A DNA stretch of 56,970 nt from a virus: positions 1 to 56,970 of the IMG/VR virus record IMGVR_UViG_3300033150_002962. The stretch is one strand, 5' to 3'. A program made the translations under genes and the position numbers. The notes under the pieces were generated by a model. The model saw nothing but the letters and a program-made list of their open reading frames with translations, was not told the DNA's origin and did not search any database. Positions within the stretch are counted from its first letter, which is position 1. Each line of letters begins with the position of its first letter. This document shows positions 6,602-15,000 of this stretch, piece by piece.

Positions 6602-6853
6602 TTATTTTTTCATTAAGCTACTCCATACAATTCCAGCAACTAAAAACCCTTCATCCCATACTTCCTTACAACTTAACTGGGAGATCTTTTGAACTAAATC
6701 CTGTCTGTTTTTCTTTAACCAATTCACAAAATCTTCGGAGGTGGTTTTTACTTTGTTTTTCTTCCATTTCTTAACTTGATGCTCCCATTTCTTATCTTCT
6801 TTTAATTCATTCCTAACTTCCTCTAAGATTGCTTTTATTTGTTTTTTATTCAT
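6602..6853 (-). CDS. hypothetical protein, 83 residues (hairpin-flanked unit 1)
   Basis: A Lys/Glu-rich helical protein (MNKKQIKAILEEVRNELKED) with a more hydrophobic C-terminus (EGFLVAGIVWSSLMKK). It has its own promoter (6901-6929), a 5' hairpin ending 11 nt before the ATG and a 3' hairpin after the stop. This isolated, structured transcription unit suggests individually regulated expression. No function was recognised. Confidence 0.55.
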   Translation of the reverse strand: MNKKQIKAILEEVRNELKEDKKWEHQVKKWKKNKVKTTSEDFVNWLKKNRQDLVQKISQLSCKEVWDEGFLVAGIVWSSLMKK

Positions 6854-6864
6854 TTTTTATTGTG

Positions 6865-6885
6865 AAAGAGCCGGCAACCTCCTTT
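6865..6885 (-). ncRNA. 5' hairpin with UUGCCGG loop, unit 1
   Basis: On the minus strand the 6-bp stem (AAGGAG/CTCTTT, one G-U) closes the 8-nt loop GTTGCCGG, 11 nt before the ATG at 6853. Copies occur at 7441-7460 and 7901-7918 at the same distance from their starts. AGGAGG lies within the 5' arm and loop, too far from the ATG to be a normal ribosome site. Confidence 0.65.
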
Positions 6886-6900
6886 AGTTATCTATTCTTA

Positions 6901-6929
6901 ATTTTAGCAAAACCAAGACCCCCTGTCAA
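6901..6929 (-). promoter_or_regulatory. sigma70 promoter for hairpin-flanked unit 1
   Basis: On the minus strand: TTGACA (6929-6924), 17-bp spacer ending in TGC, TAAAAT (6906-6901). The predicted start, near 6894, lies a few nt before the 5' hairpin. Confidence 0.75.
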
Positions 6930-6983
6930 TAGCTAAACTTCAAATTGGACCAAAATAGATGACCTAAACCATTAACCCTATCA

Positions 6984-7015
6984 TTTAAACCTCTTAAATC
7001 GCCTCTCACGGCTTC
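6984..7015. repeat. intergenic repeat, second copy
   Basis: Partner of 5601-5632: a shared GAGAGGCG core followed by TTTAAG and GTTTAAA on the minus strand. It lies between the promoter of unit 1 and the 3' hairpin of unit 2. Confidence 0.45.
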
Positions 7016-7047
7016 ATTTTTTTAAAGATGAGCTTTCATTCTTTATT

Positions 7048-7081
7048 GTTAGCACCAAACCGCCGGATGTTTGATGCTAAC
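7048..7081 (-). ncRNA. 3' hairpin with CCGGC loop, unit 2
   Basis: On the minus strand GTTAGCATCAAAC pairs with GTTTGGTGCTAAC (13 bp, one G-U) around the loop ATCCGGCG, just after the stop of the gene at 7096. About 45 nt around it match the copy at 6542. Confidence 0.7.
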
Positions 7082-7095
7082 TAAAAGAATAAAAA

Positions 7096-7428
7096 CTAAT
7101 AGTTAATCTTTGCTATTTCTAAATCTTCAAATAATGCTTCTTCTTCTTTTGAAGATAATTTATACTTACCCGCCTCAATTCTTTCAACAGGTTCAAGATA
7201 TTCTGTTTTTATTGTTTTGTCTTCTTCTTCTTTAATCTCTGTTAAATACACTTCAAAAGATACATAATCCACACTCTCCACCCCAAAAGATATGTAATCC
7301 TGTAAAGGTTCTTTTCTTATCTTTTTCAAACCCTCTTCATCTGTAATTATATTGATATGTTTAAAACCAGTTCCACCACCCCAGAATGTAATGGTATAAA
7401 AACCCCTCAAATTATATTGTTTTTTCAT
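7096..7428 (-). CDS. hypothetical protein, 110 residues (hairpin-flanked unit 2)
   Basis: The start (LRGFYTITFWGGGTGFKHIN) and the following acidic, beta-prone sequence suggest a small beta-barrel or RAMP-like fold of phage early proteins; I cannot name it. It is flanked by a 5' hairpin ending 12 nt before the ATG and a 3' hairpin right after the stop, the same arrangement as the units on either side. An AAAGGTC box lies at 7477-7483. Confidence 0.55.
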   Translation of the reverse strand: MKKQYNLRGFYTITFWGGGTGFKHINIITDEEGLKKIRKEPLQDYISFGVESVDYVSFEVYLTEIKEEEDKTIKTEYLEPVERIEAGKYKLSSKEEEALFEDLEIAKINY

Positions 7429-7440
7429 TTTTCATTTTTA

Positions 7441-7460
7441 AAAGAGCCGGCAACCTCTTT
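7441..7460 (-). ncRNA. 5' hairpin with UUGCCGG loop, unit 2
   Basis: The perfect 6-bp stem AAAGAG/CTCTTT closes the loop GTTGCCGG on the minus strand, 12 nt before the ATG at 7428. Relative to unit 1 the stem differs by one position that remains paired. Confidence 0.7.
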
Positions 7461-7486
7461 CATTAGATCTTTTAAAGACCTTTAGG

Positions 7487-7521
7487 GGTAGCTTTAAAGC
7501 GCCGGGGACTTTAAAGCTACC
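7487..7521 (-). ncRNA. 3' hairpin with CCCCGGC loop, unit 3
   Basis: The perfect 13-bp stem GGTAGCTTTAAAG (with its reverse complement) closes the minus-strand loop TCCCCGGCG. It follows the stop of the 46-residue gene that ends unit 3. The loop CCCGGC is complementary to GCCGGG in the unit's own 5' hairpin loop, a change that matches the altered 5' loop. Confidence 0.75.
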
Positions 7522-7533
7522 AACTAAAACCCT

Positions 7534-7674
7534 TTAAAAGTAAAGAAGAAGAAGAACAACGGCAAGCATTAAGAACAACAGACAATAGAACCTTATAAGA
7601 TTTCTATTTTCTTTCTTTTCTTCTTTTCTTCTTTTCAGGTATTCGTCAAAAGTTTCAAATTGAAGCTTCTTCAT
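7534..7674 (-). CDS. single-pass membrane protein, 46 residues
   Basis: An ATG frame of 46 residues: a charged N-terminus (MKKLQFETFDEYLKRRKEEK) followed by a hydrophobic stretch of about 20 residues (FYCLLFLMLAVVLLLLYF) to the end. It begins 1 nt after the stop of the gene at 7676-7891, so it is the second cistron of that unit. A tail-anchored small membrane protein is likely; a role in membrane signalling or superinfection exclusion is possible but unproven. Confidence 0.6.
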   Translation of the reverse strand: MKKLQFETFDEYLKRRKEEKKENRNLIRFYCLLFLMLAVVLLLLYF

Positions 7675-7675
7675 A

Positions 7676-7891
7676 CTATTTGGATAGGATGCTTTTATAC
7701 ATTTTCAATTTATCCGGTCTTACTCTATTTCTAAGATACATAACAAATCTATCTATATCAAAACGGTAATTGTCCCTTGTTAGCTCTTCATAAAAACAAG
7801 CAATTAGACCCTCTAAGTCAATTTTCTCCTCTGTGCTATTGAGGAAATGTGAGATTGCGTCTGCGATCCTAATATAATCTTTTTTACTCAT
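7676..7891 (-). CDS. hypothetical protein, 71 residues (hairpin-flanked unit 3)
   Basis: A 71-residue helical protein (MSKKDYIRIADAISHFLNST ... DRFVMYLRNRVRPDKLK). The plan is like that of small early proteins in other phages (DYIRIADAI, FVMYLR), but no family name can be given. It is the first gene left of the divergence point, with its own promoter at 7963-7991, an AAAGGTC box in the leader and a 5' hairpin ending 10 nt before the ATG. Confidence 0.55.
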   Translation of the reverse strand: MSKKDYIRIADAISHFLNSTEEKIDLEGLIACFYEELTRDNYRFDIDRFVMYLRNRVRPDKLKMYKSILSK

Positions 7892-7900
7892 TTTTTTTTA

Positions 7901-7918
7901 ACTACCCCGGCAAGTAGT
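7901..7918 (-). ncRNA. 5' hairpin with UUGCCGGG loop, unit 3
   Basis: The 5-bp stem ACTAC/GTAGT closes the loop TTGCCGGG on the minus strand, 10 nt before the ATG at 7891. The stem sequence is unrelated to units 1 and 2, but position and loop core are kept. Confidence 0.7.
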
Positions 7919-7962
7919 ATTTAATTTTTAATGGACCTTTTGAGTTATTCACACCTACCTTT

Positions 7963-7991
7963 AGTTTAGCAAAATCAAGCCCCCCCGTCAA
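7963..7991 (-). promoter_or_regulatory. sigma70 promoter for hairpin-flanked unit 3
   Basis: On the minus strand: TTGACG (7991-7986), 17-bp spacer ending TGC, TAAACT (7968-7963). The AAAGGTC box at 7934-7940 falls about 15 nt into the predicted transcript. Confidence 0.7.
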
Positions 7992-8015
7992 GGGGAAAAC
8001 TTCTTTTGAGTATAA

Positions 8016-8155
8016 AACCAGACCGGAGACCAGAGGGAGACCGGAGACCGGAGACTGGAGACCAGAGATCAGGACCAGTACCGGGACCAGGACCAGAGAT
8101 CAGAGATTAAAAAGAAATAAAAAGAAAACCGGACCAAATAAAACCGGACCAGATA
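8016..8155. repeat. degenerate purine-rich repeats at the early/late divergence
   Basis: About 140 bp consist of imperfect repeats of CCGGAGACC and GGACCAG on a purine-rich strand: GGAGAC occurs five times and CCGGAC twice. A C-rich stretch follows near 8195-8215. There is no gene between 7892 and 8366. Candidate roles are a replication origin, a packaging site or a regulator array; the sequence alone does not decide. Confidence 0.6.
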
Positions 8156-8286
8156 AAGAAGGATAAAAAAAAAGAAAGAAGAAAAAGGGGAACCTCCTAG
8201 CCCCCTCCCACCCACAACAAAAATCCCAAACTCGCTACTTTAACAAACAGCTAACCGCATTATTTATATTTCTTATGATAAAAGAC

Positions 8287-8316
8287 TTGACCTTTTAATT
8301 ATTCAGTGTTTATTAT
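8287..8316 (+). promoter_or_regulatory. probable late promoter, rightward
   Basis: TTGACC (8287-8292), 18-bp spacer, TATTAT (8311-8316). It faces the head genes. The predicted start, near 8323, lies at the left inverted repeat, so any protein bound to that repeat would affect it. Confidence 0.5.
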
Positions 8317-8325
8317 TAAGTTAAG

Positions 8326-8358
8326 GAAGATGTTATCTTGTTCTTTAAAAATCTAGAA
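8326..8358 (+). repeat. left inverted repeat of the ARPP-1 cassette
   Basis: GAAGATGTTATCTTG followed by TT and CTTTAAAAATCTAGAA; the reverse complement recurs at 9331-9361 with a 2-nt gap and three mismatches. The core AAGAT-GTT-ATCTT is itself a dyad. Confidence 0.7.
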
Positions 8359-8366
8359 TTTAAATT

Positions 8367-9326
8367 ATGAACTTTTGTCAATGCATCGCCGCAGAGAAGG
8401 ATGGATTCTCCTTCGGCAAAAGTTGGAGATATAACAAGGATTCGATAGTGGCTATTCTTCCTATTTTAAGAAAGACTCGAAAAAGGAGGAATTATCTTCT
8501 TTTATCTGAGGCTAAAAATGTTAAGATAACGGATACTGGCAAAATTAACAAAGTAGAAGTGGAGAATAACGAGAAAAAACCAGTTTACATCAGAATGAGT
8601 GAGATTTTTTCTGGTGATACTCAAGAGAGAATAGCTGTTAGGAGTTATTTGATTATGCCAGGAGAGAAAGTTGGAATAGATGTGCGTTGCGTTCATGCCT
8701 CTAAAGGAATTTATACCGGATCTACTATGACTTCCTCGGGAATAGCTACTTCCAATTTTGATTCTTATTTGTCTCATACCAATTTTAAAATGAGGAATGT
8801 GGAGCAAAGAACAATTTGGAATGCGGTTAGTTCTACTTCTCAAAATTTCACGGGAAGGTTATATGACTTGTCCACAACTGCAGGAGAGATTCCTATAATT
8901 GAGGAAACTAATTTTGCTGGTTCGGATGATTTAGAAGGGAATCTCAAGACTTTCTCAGAAAAGATTAAATCTATTCTGAACCAAATACCCAGATTTGAGA
9001 ATCAAGTTGGCATGGCTCTTTTGGATTTAGAGGGGGTACCAGGTTTAGAAGTCTTTGATTTGCCTGAATCTTGGGAAATTATGAGAGAAAAAGTGATAGA
9101 GAAGGAAGGAGAGAAAATTTCTAAATTGAAAGAACATCTGCCATTTGAATTTAAAGAAGAGAGAGGCAAAGAATTCGTCAAAATTCTTCTTCAGTCTGAT
9201 TTCCAGGAAAAAGTTATTTCTAAAAGCAAAGACTGGAGGCTGATAGCACTTGAAAATGAGAATTATACTGGAGAGAGAGTCGAACTCTCCGATAGAGTTA
9301 TTCATTTAGTTTTAACTAGAAAATAA
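8367..9326 (+). CDS. ARPP-1-like (DUF6569-type) protein
   Basis: The 319-residue protein matches the remembered pattern of the ARPP-1/DUF6569 family: a segment YLLLSEAKNVKITDTGKI followed by VENNEKKPVYIRMSEIFSGDTQERIAVRS and then VGIDVRCVHASKG, where the family has 'aL..g.v.v.E....l.v.N.s..pvl...GeiL.G..QdRv' and 'i.V.CVE.grW'. The family was described in work on uncharacterised components of prokaryotic conflict and stress systems; its biochemical activity is, as far as I know, unknown. The C-terminal third is a helical, charged extension. Inverted repeats flank the gene, and it is the first gene of the rightward block. It may be a cargo or defence-related gene. No Shine-Dalgarno is seen. 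Confidence 0.55.
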   Translation: MNFCQCIAAEKDGFSFGKSWRYNKDSIVAILPILRKTRKRRNYLLLSEAKNVKITDTGKINKVEVENNEKKPVYIRMSEIFSGDTQERIAVRSYLIMPGEKVGIDVRCVHASKGIYTGSTMTSSGIATSNFDSYLSHTNFKMRNVEQRTIWNAVSSTSQNFTGRLYDLSTTAGEIPIIEETNFAGSDDLEGNLKTFSEKIKSILNQIPRFENQVGMALLDLEGVPGLEVFDLPESWEIMREKVIEKEGEKISKLKEHLPFEFKEERGKEFVKILLQSDFQEKVISKSKDWRLIALENENYTGERVELSDRVIHLVLTRK

Positions 9327-9330
9327 TCGG

Positions 9331-9361
9331 TTCTAGATAACTAAAGCAAGATAACATCTTC
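9331..9361 (-). repeat. right inverted repeat of the ARPP-1 cassette
   Basis: TTCTAGATAACTAAAG then CAAGATAACATCTTC: the inverted copy of 8326-8358. It ends 11 nt before the ATG of the next gene, so it may also act as a leader element for 9373. Confidence 0.7.
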
Positions 9362-9372
9362 TTTTTAAGCAT

Positions 9373-9759
9373 ATGGATTATTTAACCAAAAGATCAAAAG
9401 TAAAGACTCTATTTTCCGACCAAGTCTTTAAGAAGGGTGCAGAAACTCAATATTCAAAGAAGATTAATTCTTATACTTTCTCGGAATTTGCACTATATTT
9501 GGATATTTCAACCACTGGTTCTTATACTGATGAAACTTTAGTTTTTACAATTCAAGGTTCTGCTGACGGGGGAGATACTTGGTTTGATCTTCAAAATGAT
9601 TTTTGGGGAGATTTAAGATATACCCTGGATCAAGGTGATTTGAAGGAAGTGTTAAAAGGACCTTGTTTTGCCAGAGACCTTAGGTTGAAGATTACCAGTG
9701 CTGGAACTGATGGGGGAACCTTTTTTACCGTTTCAGCTTATATAGAGCTCTATCGATAG
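9373..9759 (+). CDS. probable virion beta-sandwich protein, 128 residues
   Basis: The sequence is strand-rich and carries the segment LVFTIQGSADGGDTWFDLQ, a pattern common in phage minor structural or adsorption proteins ('f.vq.S.DGgtTw'). It has no signal peptide or Cys. It precedes a beta-propeller gene and the portal gene, so a head- or tail-associated virion role is plausible. It is not specific enough for a name. Confidence 0.45.
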   Translation: MDYLTKRSKVKTLFSDQVFKKGAETQYSKKINSYTFSEFALYLDISTTGSYTDETLVFTIQGSADGGDTWFDLQNDFWGDLRYTLDQGDLKEVLKGPCFARDLRLKITSAGTDGGTFFTVSAYIELYR

Positions 9760-9762
9760 AAA

Positions 9763-10401
9763 ATGGCAGCTTCAATTATTAAAACTCTTAATATTTCTGC
9801 AATAGATGGTGTTCTTCGAGGTATCACAACAGACGGAAAGTATTTATGGGTAACAGGTGACGACAATGATAATGTCTATCAGTTGGACAAGCAGGGAAAT
9901 CTGATAAAAACAATAGATATTTCAGGAATAACTGCAAGCCCACGAGGAATCACAGCTTTTGATAAGAAATATCTTTGGTGGATTGGCCCTGGAGTAGGCA
10001 TCATACAATCAGATAAGCAGGGTAATTTAATCCGTTCCTTTATTCCCTCTGGCAGTGTAGCATATGACCGGGGAATTACGTTTGACGGAAAATACTTGTG
10101 GATAACTGAAAGCTCTACTGATGCAATTCATAAGTTAGACAGAAATGGCAATGTCATAAAATCAATAGATGTTTCAGCGATTACTACCTATCCAATGGAT
10201 ATTACAACAGACGGGAAATATTTGTGGTGGACAGATTACTCAAACAAAAAGATTTGTCAAATGGACATGCAGGGTAATGTTATTAAAATGATAGATGTTA
10301 CAGCAACGATTTCGCATCCATGCGGAATTACAACAGACGGGAGATACTTGTGGATTGCGGAGTTCTCAGGTGGTGAGATTAATCAGATGACCAAGAATTA
10401 A
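9763..10401 (+). CDS. beta-propeller protein (NHL/YVTN-like repeats)
   Basis: Five repeats of about 42 residues share GITTDGKYLW, then Y-Q-L-D-x-x-G-N, then an I-D-x-S-x-I strand. This is the unit of six-bladed NHL/SMP-30-like or YVTN-like propellers. At 212 residues it holds five repeats plus partial ends, which may close into one disc. No catalytic site is evident, so a binding role is likely (protein or glycan; possibly a virion surface protein). It starts 3 nt after the preceding gene, so the two are coupled. No signal peptide is seen. Confidence 0.65.
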   Translation: MAASIIKTLNISAIDGVLRGITTDGKYLWVTGDDNDNVYQLDKQGNLIKTIDISGITASPRGITAFDKKYLWWIGPGVGIIQSDKQGNLIRSFIPSGSVAYDRGITFDGKYLWITESSTDAIHKLDRNGNVIKSIDVSAITTYPMDITTDGKYLWWTDYSNKKICQMDMQGNVIKMIDVTATISHPCGITTDGRYLWIAEFSGGEINQMTKN

Positions 10402-10447
10402 TGAGTTAAAATCGATCTAGTTAATAAGTTCTTAAAATTTTCGAATT

Positions 10448-11920
10448 GTGAATATAAAAATTCCTAATTTTTTTAAGAGAAAAAAAAGGAGTAAGAAAGA
10501 AAGGAAGGTTTTGACTATCAGCGAGTTTATGAAAGAGTTCGGTTTGGCTCGTGAAGGAGTCTTAAGCTCGTATGAAACAGAAGAAAATCCAGATGAATTG
10601 ACTCCCGAAGATTATATTCAGATGCAGAGCAATGATGGTGAAATACAGGCTATAGTTAGACTTCTGACTTTACCTATAATTTCAACTCCTATTCATATTC
10701 TTCCAGCAGAAGGAGATAAGGGAGAAAGAGACTTTATAGAAATGGTTTTTATGAATCCTCCAGGTCAAGGTGGGATGACTACCCCACTTCCTTTTATTGT
10801 GGCTGATATGACCAGAGCAATTTTTGAGGGATTTAGACTTTATGAGAAAGTAGCCAGAATAATTCCCGATGGTAAGTACAAAGGTAAAGTGGGTTGGAAA
10901 AAATTAGCTCCGAGGGATGCTCAAACTATTACCTTAAAACCTGATAAGCATGGCGGTTTTGCTGGAGCACATCAGGATGCAACATTTGGGGGAGAAACCG
11001 TCTCTATAGACTTTCCTCCTGAAAAGTGTCTTTTATTTACCTTTCAAAAAGAAAAACATTGGCTTTATGGCGAATCTATATTAAAGACGGCCTGGTATCA
11101 TTATGACAAAAAACATAAGTTATATTATTTAACTCATAAAAAGGCCGAGTTGGACACATTGGGTTTGAAAATATTAAAAATTGGACAGACTACCACTCCT
11201 CAAGAAAGAGAGAGAGCAGAAGAAGTGGTGGATACTCTTGGAGTTAATTCAAGAGTGACTTTGCCTCCAGGAATTGAACTTGAAATTCAGAGAGGTGGTG
11301 AAAAAGGTTTTGATCCTCTTCCTTTAATTGAACATCATAATAGTGAAATGAGTAAGTCAGCTTTGGTGCAGGTCTTAGATCAGATTAAATATGCTTATCC
11401 ATATGGGAAAGGAACCCAAAGCTCTCAATATGCCACCTTGTCTATTCAATCTATTATGAATCAGATGGAATCTACCTTGAATACTTATGCTGTGGCTCCC
11501 CTTATAGATTGGAACTTTGGCAGTCAAGCATATCCAAGAATTGAATTTGAGAAGATAACTGGACAGACTGCTCAATTCTTGGAAACGGTCTTTTCTAAGA
11601 TAGCAGACTCTAAACGATTGCCTGATGGTTTTGTGGACGAAGTAATTGATGAGACTGCAAGGAATTTAAAACTCAAGTGGATTCATAAGAAAGAGGAAGA
11701 GACAGAGAAAAGGAATAAGAATTTGTTAAAATCTTTTGAAGAAGGAAAGCGAAGAAGAAGTGATGAGCTTAAAATAAATGCTCCAAAGACTCCTCAGTCT
11801 TTGAAAGATAGTATATTAAATTTAAAACCTGGTCCCGACTTGGAAATTAAATGTTTTAAGTTGGGTCAGAAATATGCTGATGGCCAAAAGAAAAAAAATT
11901 TGTCCCAGATGCGGAACTAA
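10448..11920 (+). CDS. portal protein (Mu gp29/DUF935-like)
   Basis: The 490-residue protein has the portal pattern: SNDGEIQAIVRLLTLPI near the N-terminus (choice of helices around the clip), a beta segment with PRDAQTITLKPD, KEKHWLYGESILKTAWYHY, and a helical C-terminal part (QYATLSIQSIMNQMESTLN). The latter is the stem/crown region of DUF935-like portals that dock the terminase. It starts with GTG at 10448. Its C-terminal codons overlap a 37-residue zinc-ribbon frame. The dodecameric portal would be the head vertex for packaging, but no terminase is encoded in the window. Confidence 0.8.
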   Translation: MNIKIPNFFKRKKRSKKERKVLTISEFMKEFGLAREGVLSSYETEENPDELTPEDYIQMQSNDGEIQAIVRLLTLPIISTPIHILPAEGDKGERDFIEMVFMNPPGQGGMTTPLPFIVADMTRAIFEGFRLYEKVARIIPDGKYKGKVGWKKLAPRDAQTITLKPDKHGGFAGAHQDATFGGETVSIDFPPEKCLLFTFQKEKHWLYGESILKTAWYHYDKKHKLYYLTHKKAELDTLGLKILKIGQTTTPQERERAEEVVDTLGVNSRVTLPPGIELEIQRGGEKGFDPLPLIEHHNSEMSKSALVQVLDQIKYAYPYGKGTQSSQYATLSIQSIMNQMESTLNTYAVAPLIDWNFGSQAYPRIEFEKITGQTAQFLETVFSKIADSKRLPDGFVDEVIDETARNLKLKWIHKKEEETEKRNKNLLKSFEEGKRRRSDELKINAPKTPQSLKDSILNLKPGPDLEIKCFKLGQKYADGQKKKNLSQMRN

Positions 11921-11993
11921 AAATGAAGAAAGCAGGCAATACTGTCGAAAATGTGGTTGGCTTTTATCAGCTAAAATTCAAAAAGATGACTAA
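11880..11993 (+). CDS. 37-residue zinc ribbon overlapping the portal 3' end
   Basis: In another frame, ATG at 11880 opens a complete ribbon: MAKRKKICPRCG, then YCRKCGWLLS, ending in KDD. The spacing (CxxC, 13 residues, CxxC) is a textbook zinc ribbon. The overlap with the portal is 41 nt and the stop is a TAA at 11991. The combination of a good ATG and a perfect metal motif makes chance unlikely. Function is unknown; it could be a regulator of late translation, or a relic ribbon from a larger protein. Confidence 0.6.
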   Translation: MAKRKKICPRCGTKNEESRQYCRKCGWLLSAKIQKDD

Positions 11994-12049
11994 TGAAGTG
12001 GTTATTCATTGGTCGTTATCATAAATAACTAGATTTGATTTCTGCAAAA

Positions 12050-15000
12050 ATGTTAGTTCCATCAGACATTCCTGAATTGATACAGCCTGGAAGAACAATT
12101 ATGTTGCCTGGAAAAATTTTGGTGAAACCCCATGGTACTTTGATTTGGCAAAGAAAGAAAAAAGCAATAGTCAGTTCAAGATTATTTAAGAAATATATTG
12201 GAATTCCAGTGTATTTGATTGAGGAAGACAAAGCTTTAGGAATCATCGAACTAAAAGAAGGCAGAAAGATTGATTTAAAAGAATTTAAGAAACTGAGAAA
12301 ATTTCATAAGATTTCAGATTCTGAATACAGAAAGTGGTGGAAAGGGAAGAAGACTTTGTACTATTACCCAATCGAACTCATCTCGAAATTTGATCCTCCT
12401 AAAGAAATCATCAGACCAAAAGGTGCTCAGGTTTGGTTAGAAGGTGTAACTTTCAAAAGTATGAACTTTGGTGATCCAGCTAAATTCAGCGATGAAGAAC
12501 TTTTGGATATGCATAAGAAACTGCATAAAATATGGCAACAATCAGCAGCTTCGAAAGAAGAATGTATCAACTATCACATTTTAATTAAGAATGAGATATT
12601 AAAAAGAAAACTCAAACATGAGGTAATGGATGATAATTTAGATAAAGAATCAAAAAAATTTGAAGAAAGATTTAGCAAAGAAGGTTACAAAGTTTCATTT
12701 TACGGGACAAAAGGTTTAATTGAAGAAGAAGGTCCTGGACATAGGTTCCATACTGCGATTCTCTATGAGTATAAAGGCAAAAGACTTTTAGTGGATTACG
12801 GGGAGATAAATCAGGGTAACCTAAGTGAAATTAAACCAGACTATTGTTTGGTTAGCCACTCCCACCCAGATCATCTTTTAGGTTTGAAAGATATGTCTGT
12901 CATAGTTTCCAAAGAAACTGCAAAAGAAATTCCAAATCTTTATAAAGATTTCAACATTGATACCAGAGCAAAATATGAATCTTATAAGACTTTTAATCTA
13001 GGTCCCTTCAAAATAACCCCAATTCCCGTTCTTCATTCTATTCGGGCAAAAATGCATGTTTTCATAATTCAAATGGGTGATAAGAAAGTTCTTCAAGCAA
13101 CAGATATCCTAGGTTGGCATTCTGGAGATAAGGAAAAGTATGTTAAGAAATTGGATTTAGCAATTATTGATGGTTCTTCTCTTACCAGAACTTTGGCGAG
13201 AAGAAAAGGGAAAGCAGGTGAACCATATGGTCATAGTAGCATCGCCAATCAGTTAAAGAATTGGTATACAGTTGATAATGTTAAAAAGATTATAATTACT
13301 CATTTAGGTAAAGAATCGCTGAGTTATGGAGATGATGTTTTGTTAACTAAAATTAAAGAGTTAACAAAAATTCCTGCCATCATAGCAACAGATAACACGG
13401 TTATCAATTTAAGTGAGAATTCAGCGCCGATTTATACTTCTGGTAAGAGAATGGGAAAGACCTTAGTTTTGAAAGAGGTATTGCCTTATTTTAAAAATTT
13501 TACCATTCAAAGACCGCTTGTTTATCTTACGGGAGGAATAGTGAACCGAGGTGCAACAAGAGGAGATTTGGATATTCTTTTACCTGAATGGTTGAGTTTT
13601 GATATGAGAAGAATAATTGAATTTAGAATAGCTAGAAGTCTTCCTTGGTGGATTAGAAGAAGATTGCATTTTGTTTATGATAAATTTTCAACTCCTTTCA
13701 CAAATGCTATTCCTCTTTATAATCTGGTGATGTTAAGAAGCAAAGATAGAATGCTGAAACTTTCTGAAATTGAAAAAGAACTAAGAGAAAAACCCCGAGT
13801 TGCTTCAGCGGTCAAGGATGCTGAGACTTCAGCAAGAGAAGATAAAATTAAATTGTTCAGATTTTTCTTGCCGTTAAAACCCACAAGAGGGTATTATCCA
13901 GAAAAAAGACAAACGATTGTTTTATTTACTGAAGTAATGGAGGGAATAGGGAAATATCCTTTTTATTCAACTAAGAAGTATGATGGATTTAATTGTGAGT
14001 TGCATAAAAAAGGAAATGAAATAAAAATCTTTTCGGAAGATGGTGAAATCATAACTAACAGATTGCCTACTTTGATTGAAGAAGTGAAAAGATTAACTAA
14101 AGAAGATTGTGTATTGATGGCCGAATTAGAATGGTGGGAAGACAATGACCATAAACCAAGAGAAGTAATTGCTGGTTATATGCATCAAAAAGGAATGCCT
14201 GATGATTCTCATGTGGTTGCTAATGTTTATGATATGCCTTATTTTAAAATTGATATCCATAATGAGTCTTTTGAAAAAAGATTAAAGTTACTTGAGTCTT
14301 TGCCTTTTAAGCAAAGAACATGGAAAATTCCAGATACAAAAATGAAATTGAATTTTGCCCCTTATCTTCTTTCAAAAAACAGAAGGGAACTAAGAAAACA
14401 TACAGAATTTTTAAGACGACTACCAGGTTCAGAAGGCAATGTTTGTAAGACAAGAGATTTCAAATTTAATCTCAAAGGTATACGGAGTGGGATGGTAAAA
14501 TTTCATAATTCAACAGCAGTTTATGGCAAGGTTCTTGAAATCAAAGAGACCAAAGTAAAAGAAGTATATAACTATTATTTCGGTTTAGAACCTGGAAAAT
14601 ACAAAATGAAGACAGAAAAACTTGGCAATGTTTTCTATCACCGTTCTGGTAGAACTTTCTCTACCTCTTTAAAAGCTAATAAAGGAGATGTCTTGGAGAT
14701 TGAGGGTGAAACTCTGAATGCTGAACATGATTTGACAGATGATACTTGGAGAATTTCGGTTTGGGCTCCGAGAGTAATGCGTAAGGTAGATAGGAAAGCA
14801 GATACGGTTAGAGAAACGATTGAGCGAGCAAAGAAGAATTATTGTTTACAGGAGAAGGAGATTACGAAAGAAGGAAAGATTATTTATCTATCTGAAATAG
14901 AAAAACTTCATTTGGAACAATTTAGAAGTGAAGGAATGGATGAAGATTTGAAAAATCCAAAGAAAAGAAAAAGAGAATTGATAGCAGATCTGAGATATTT

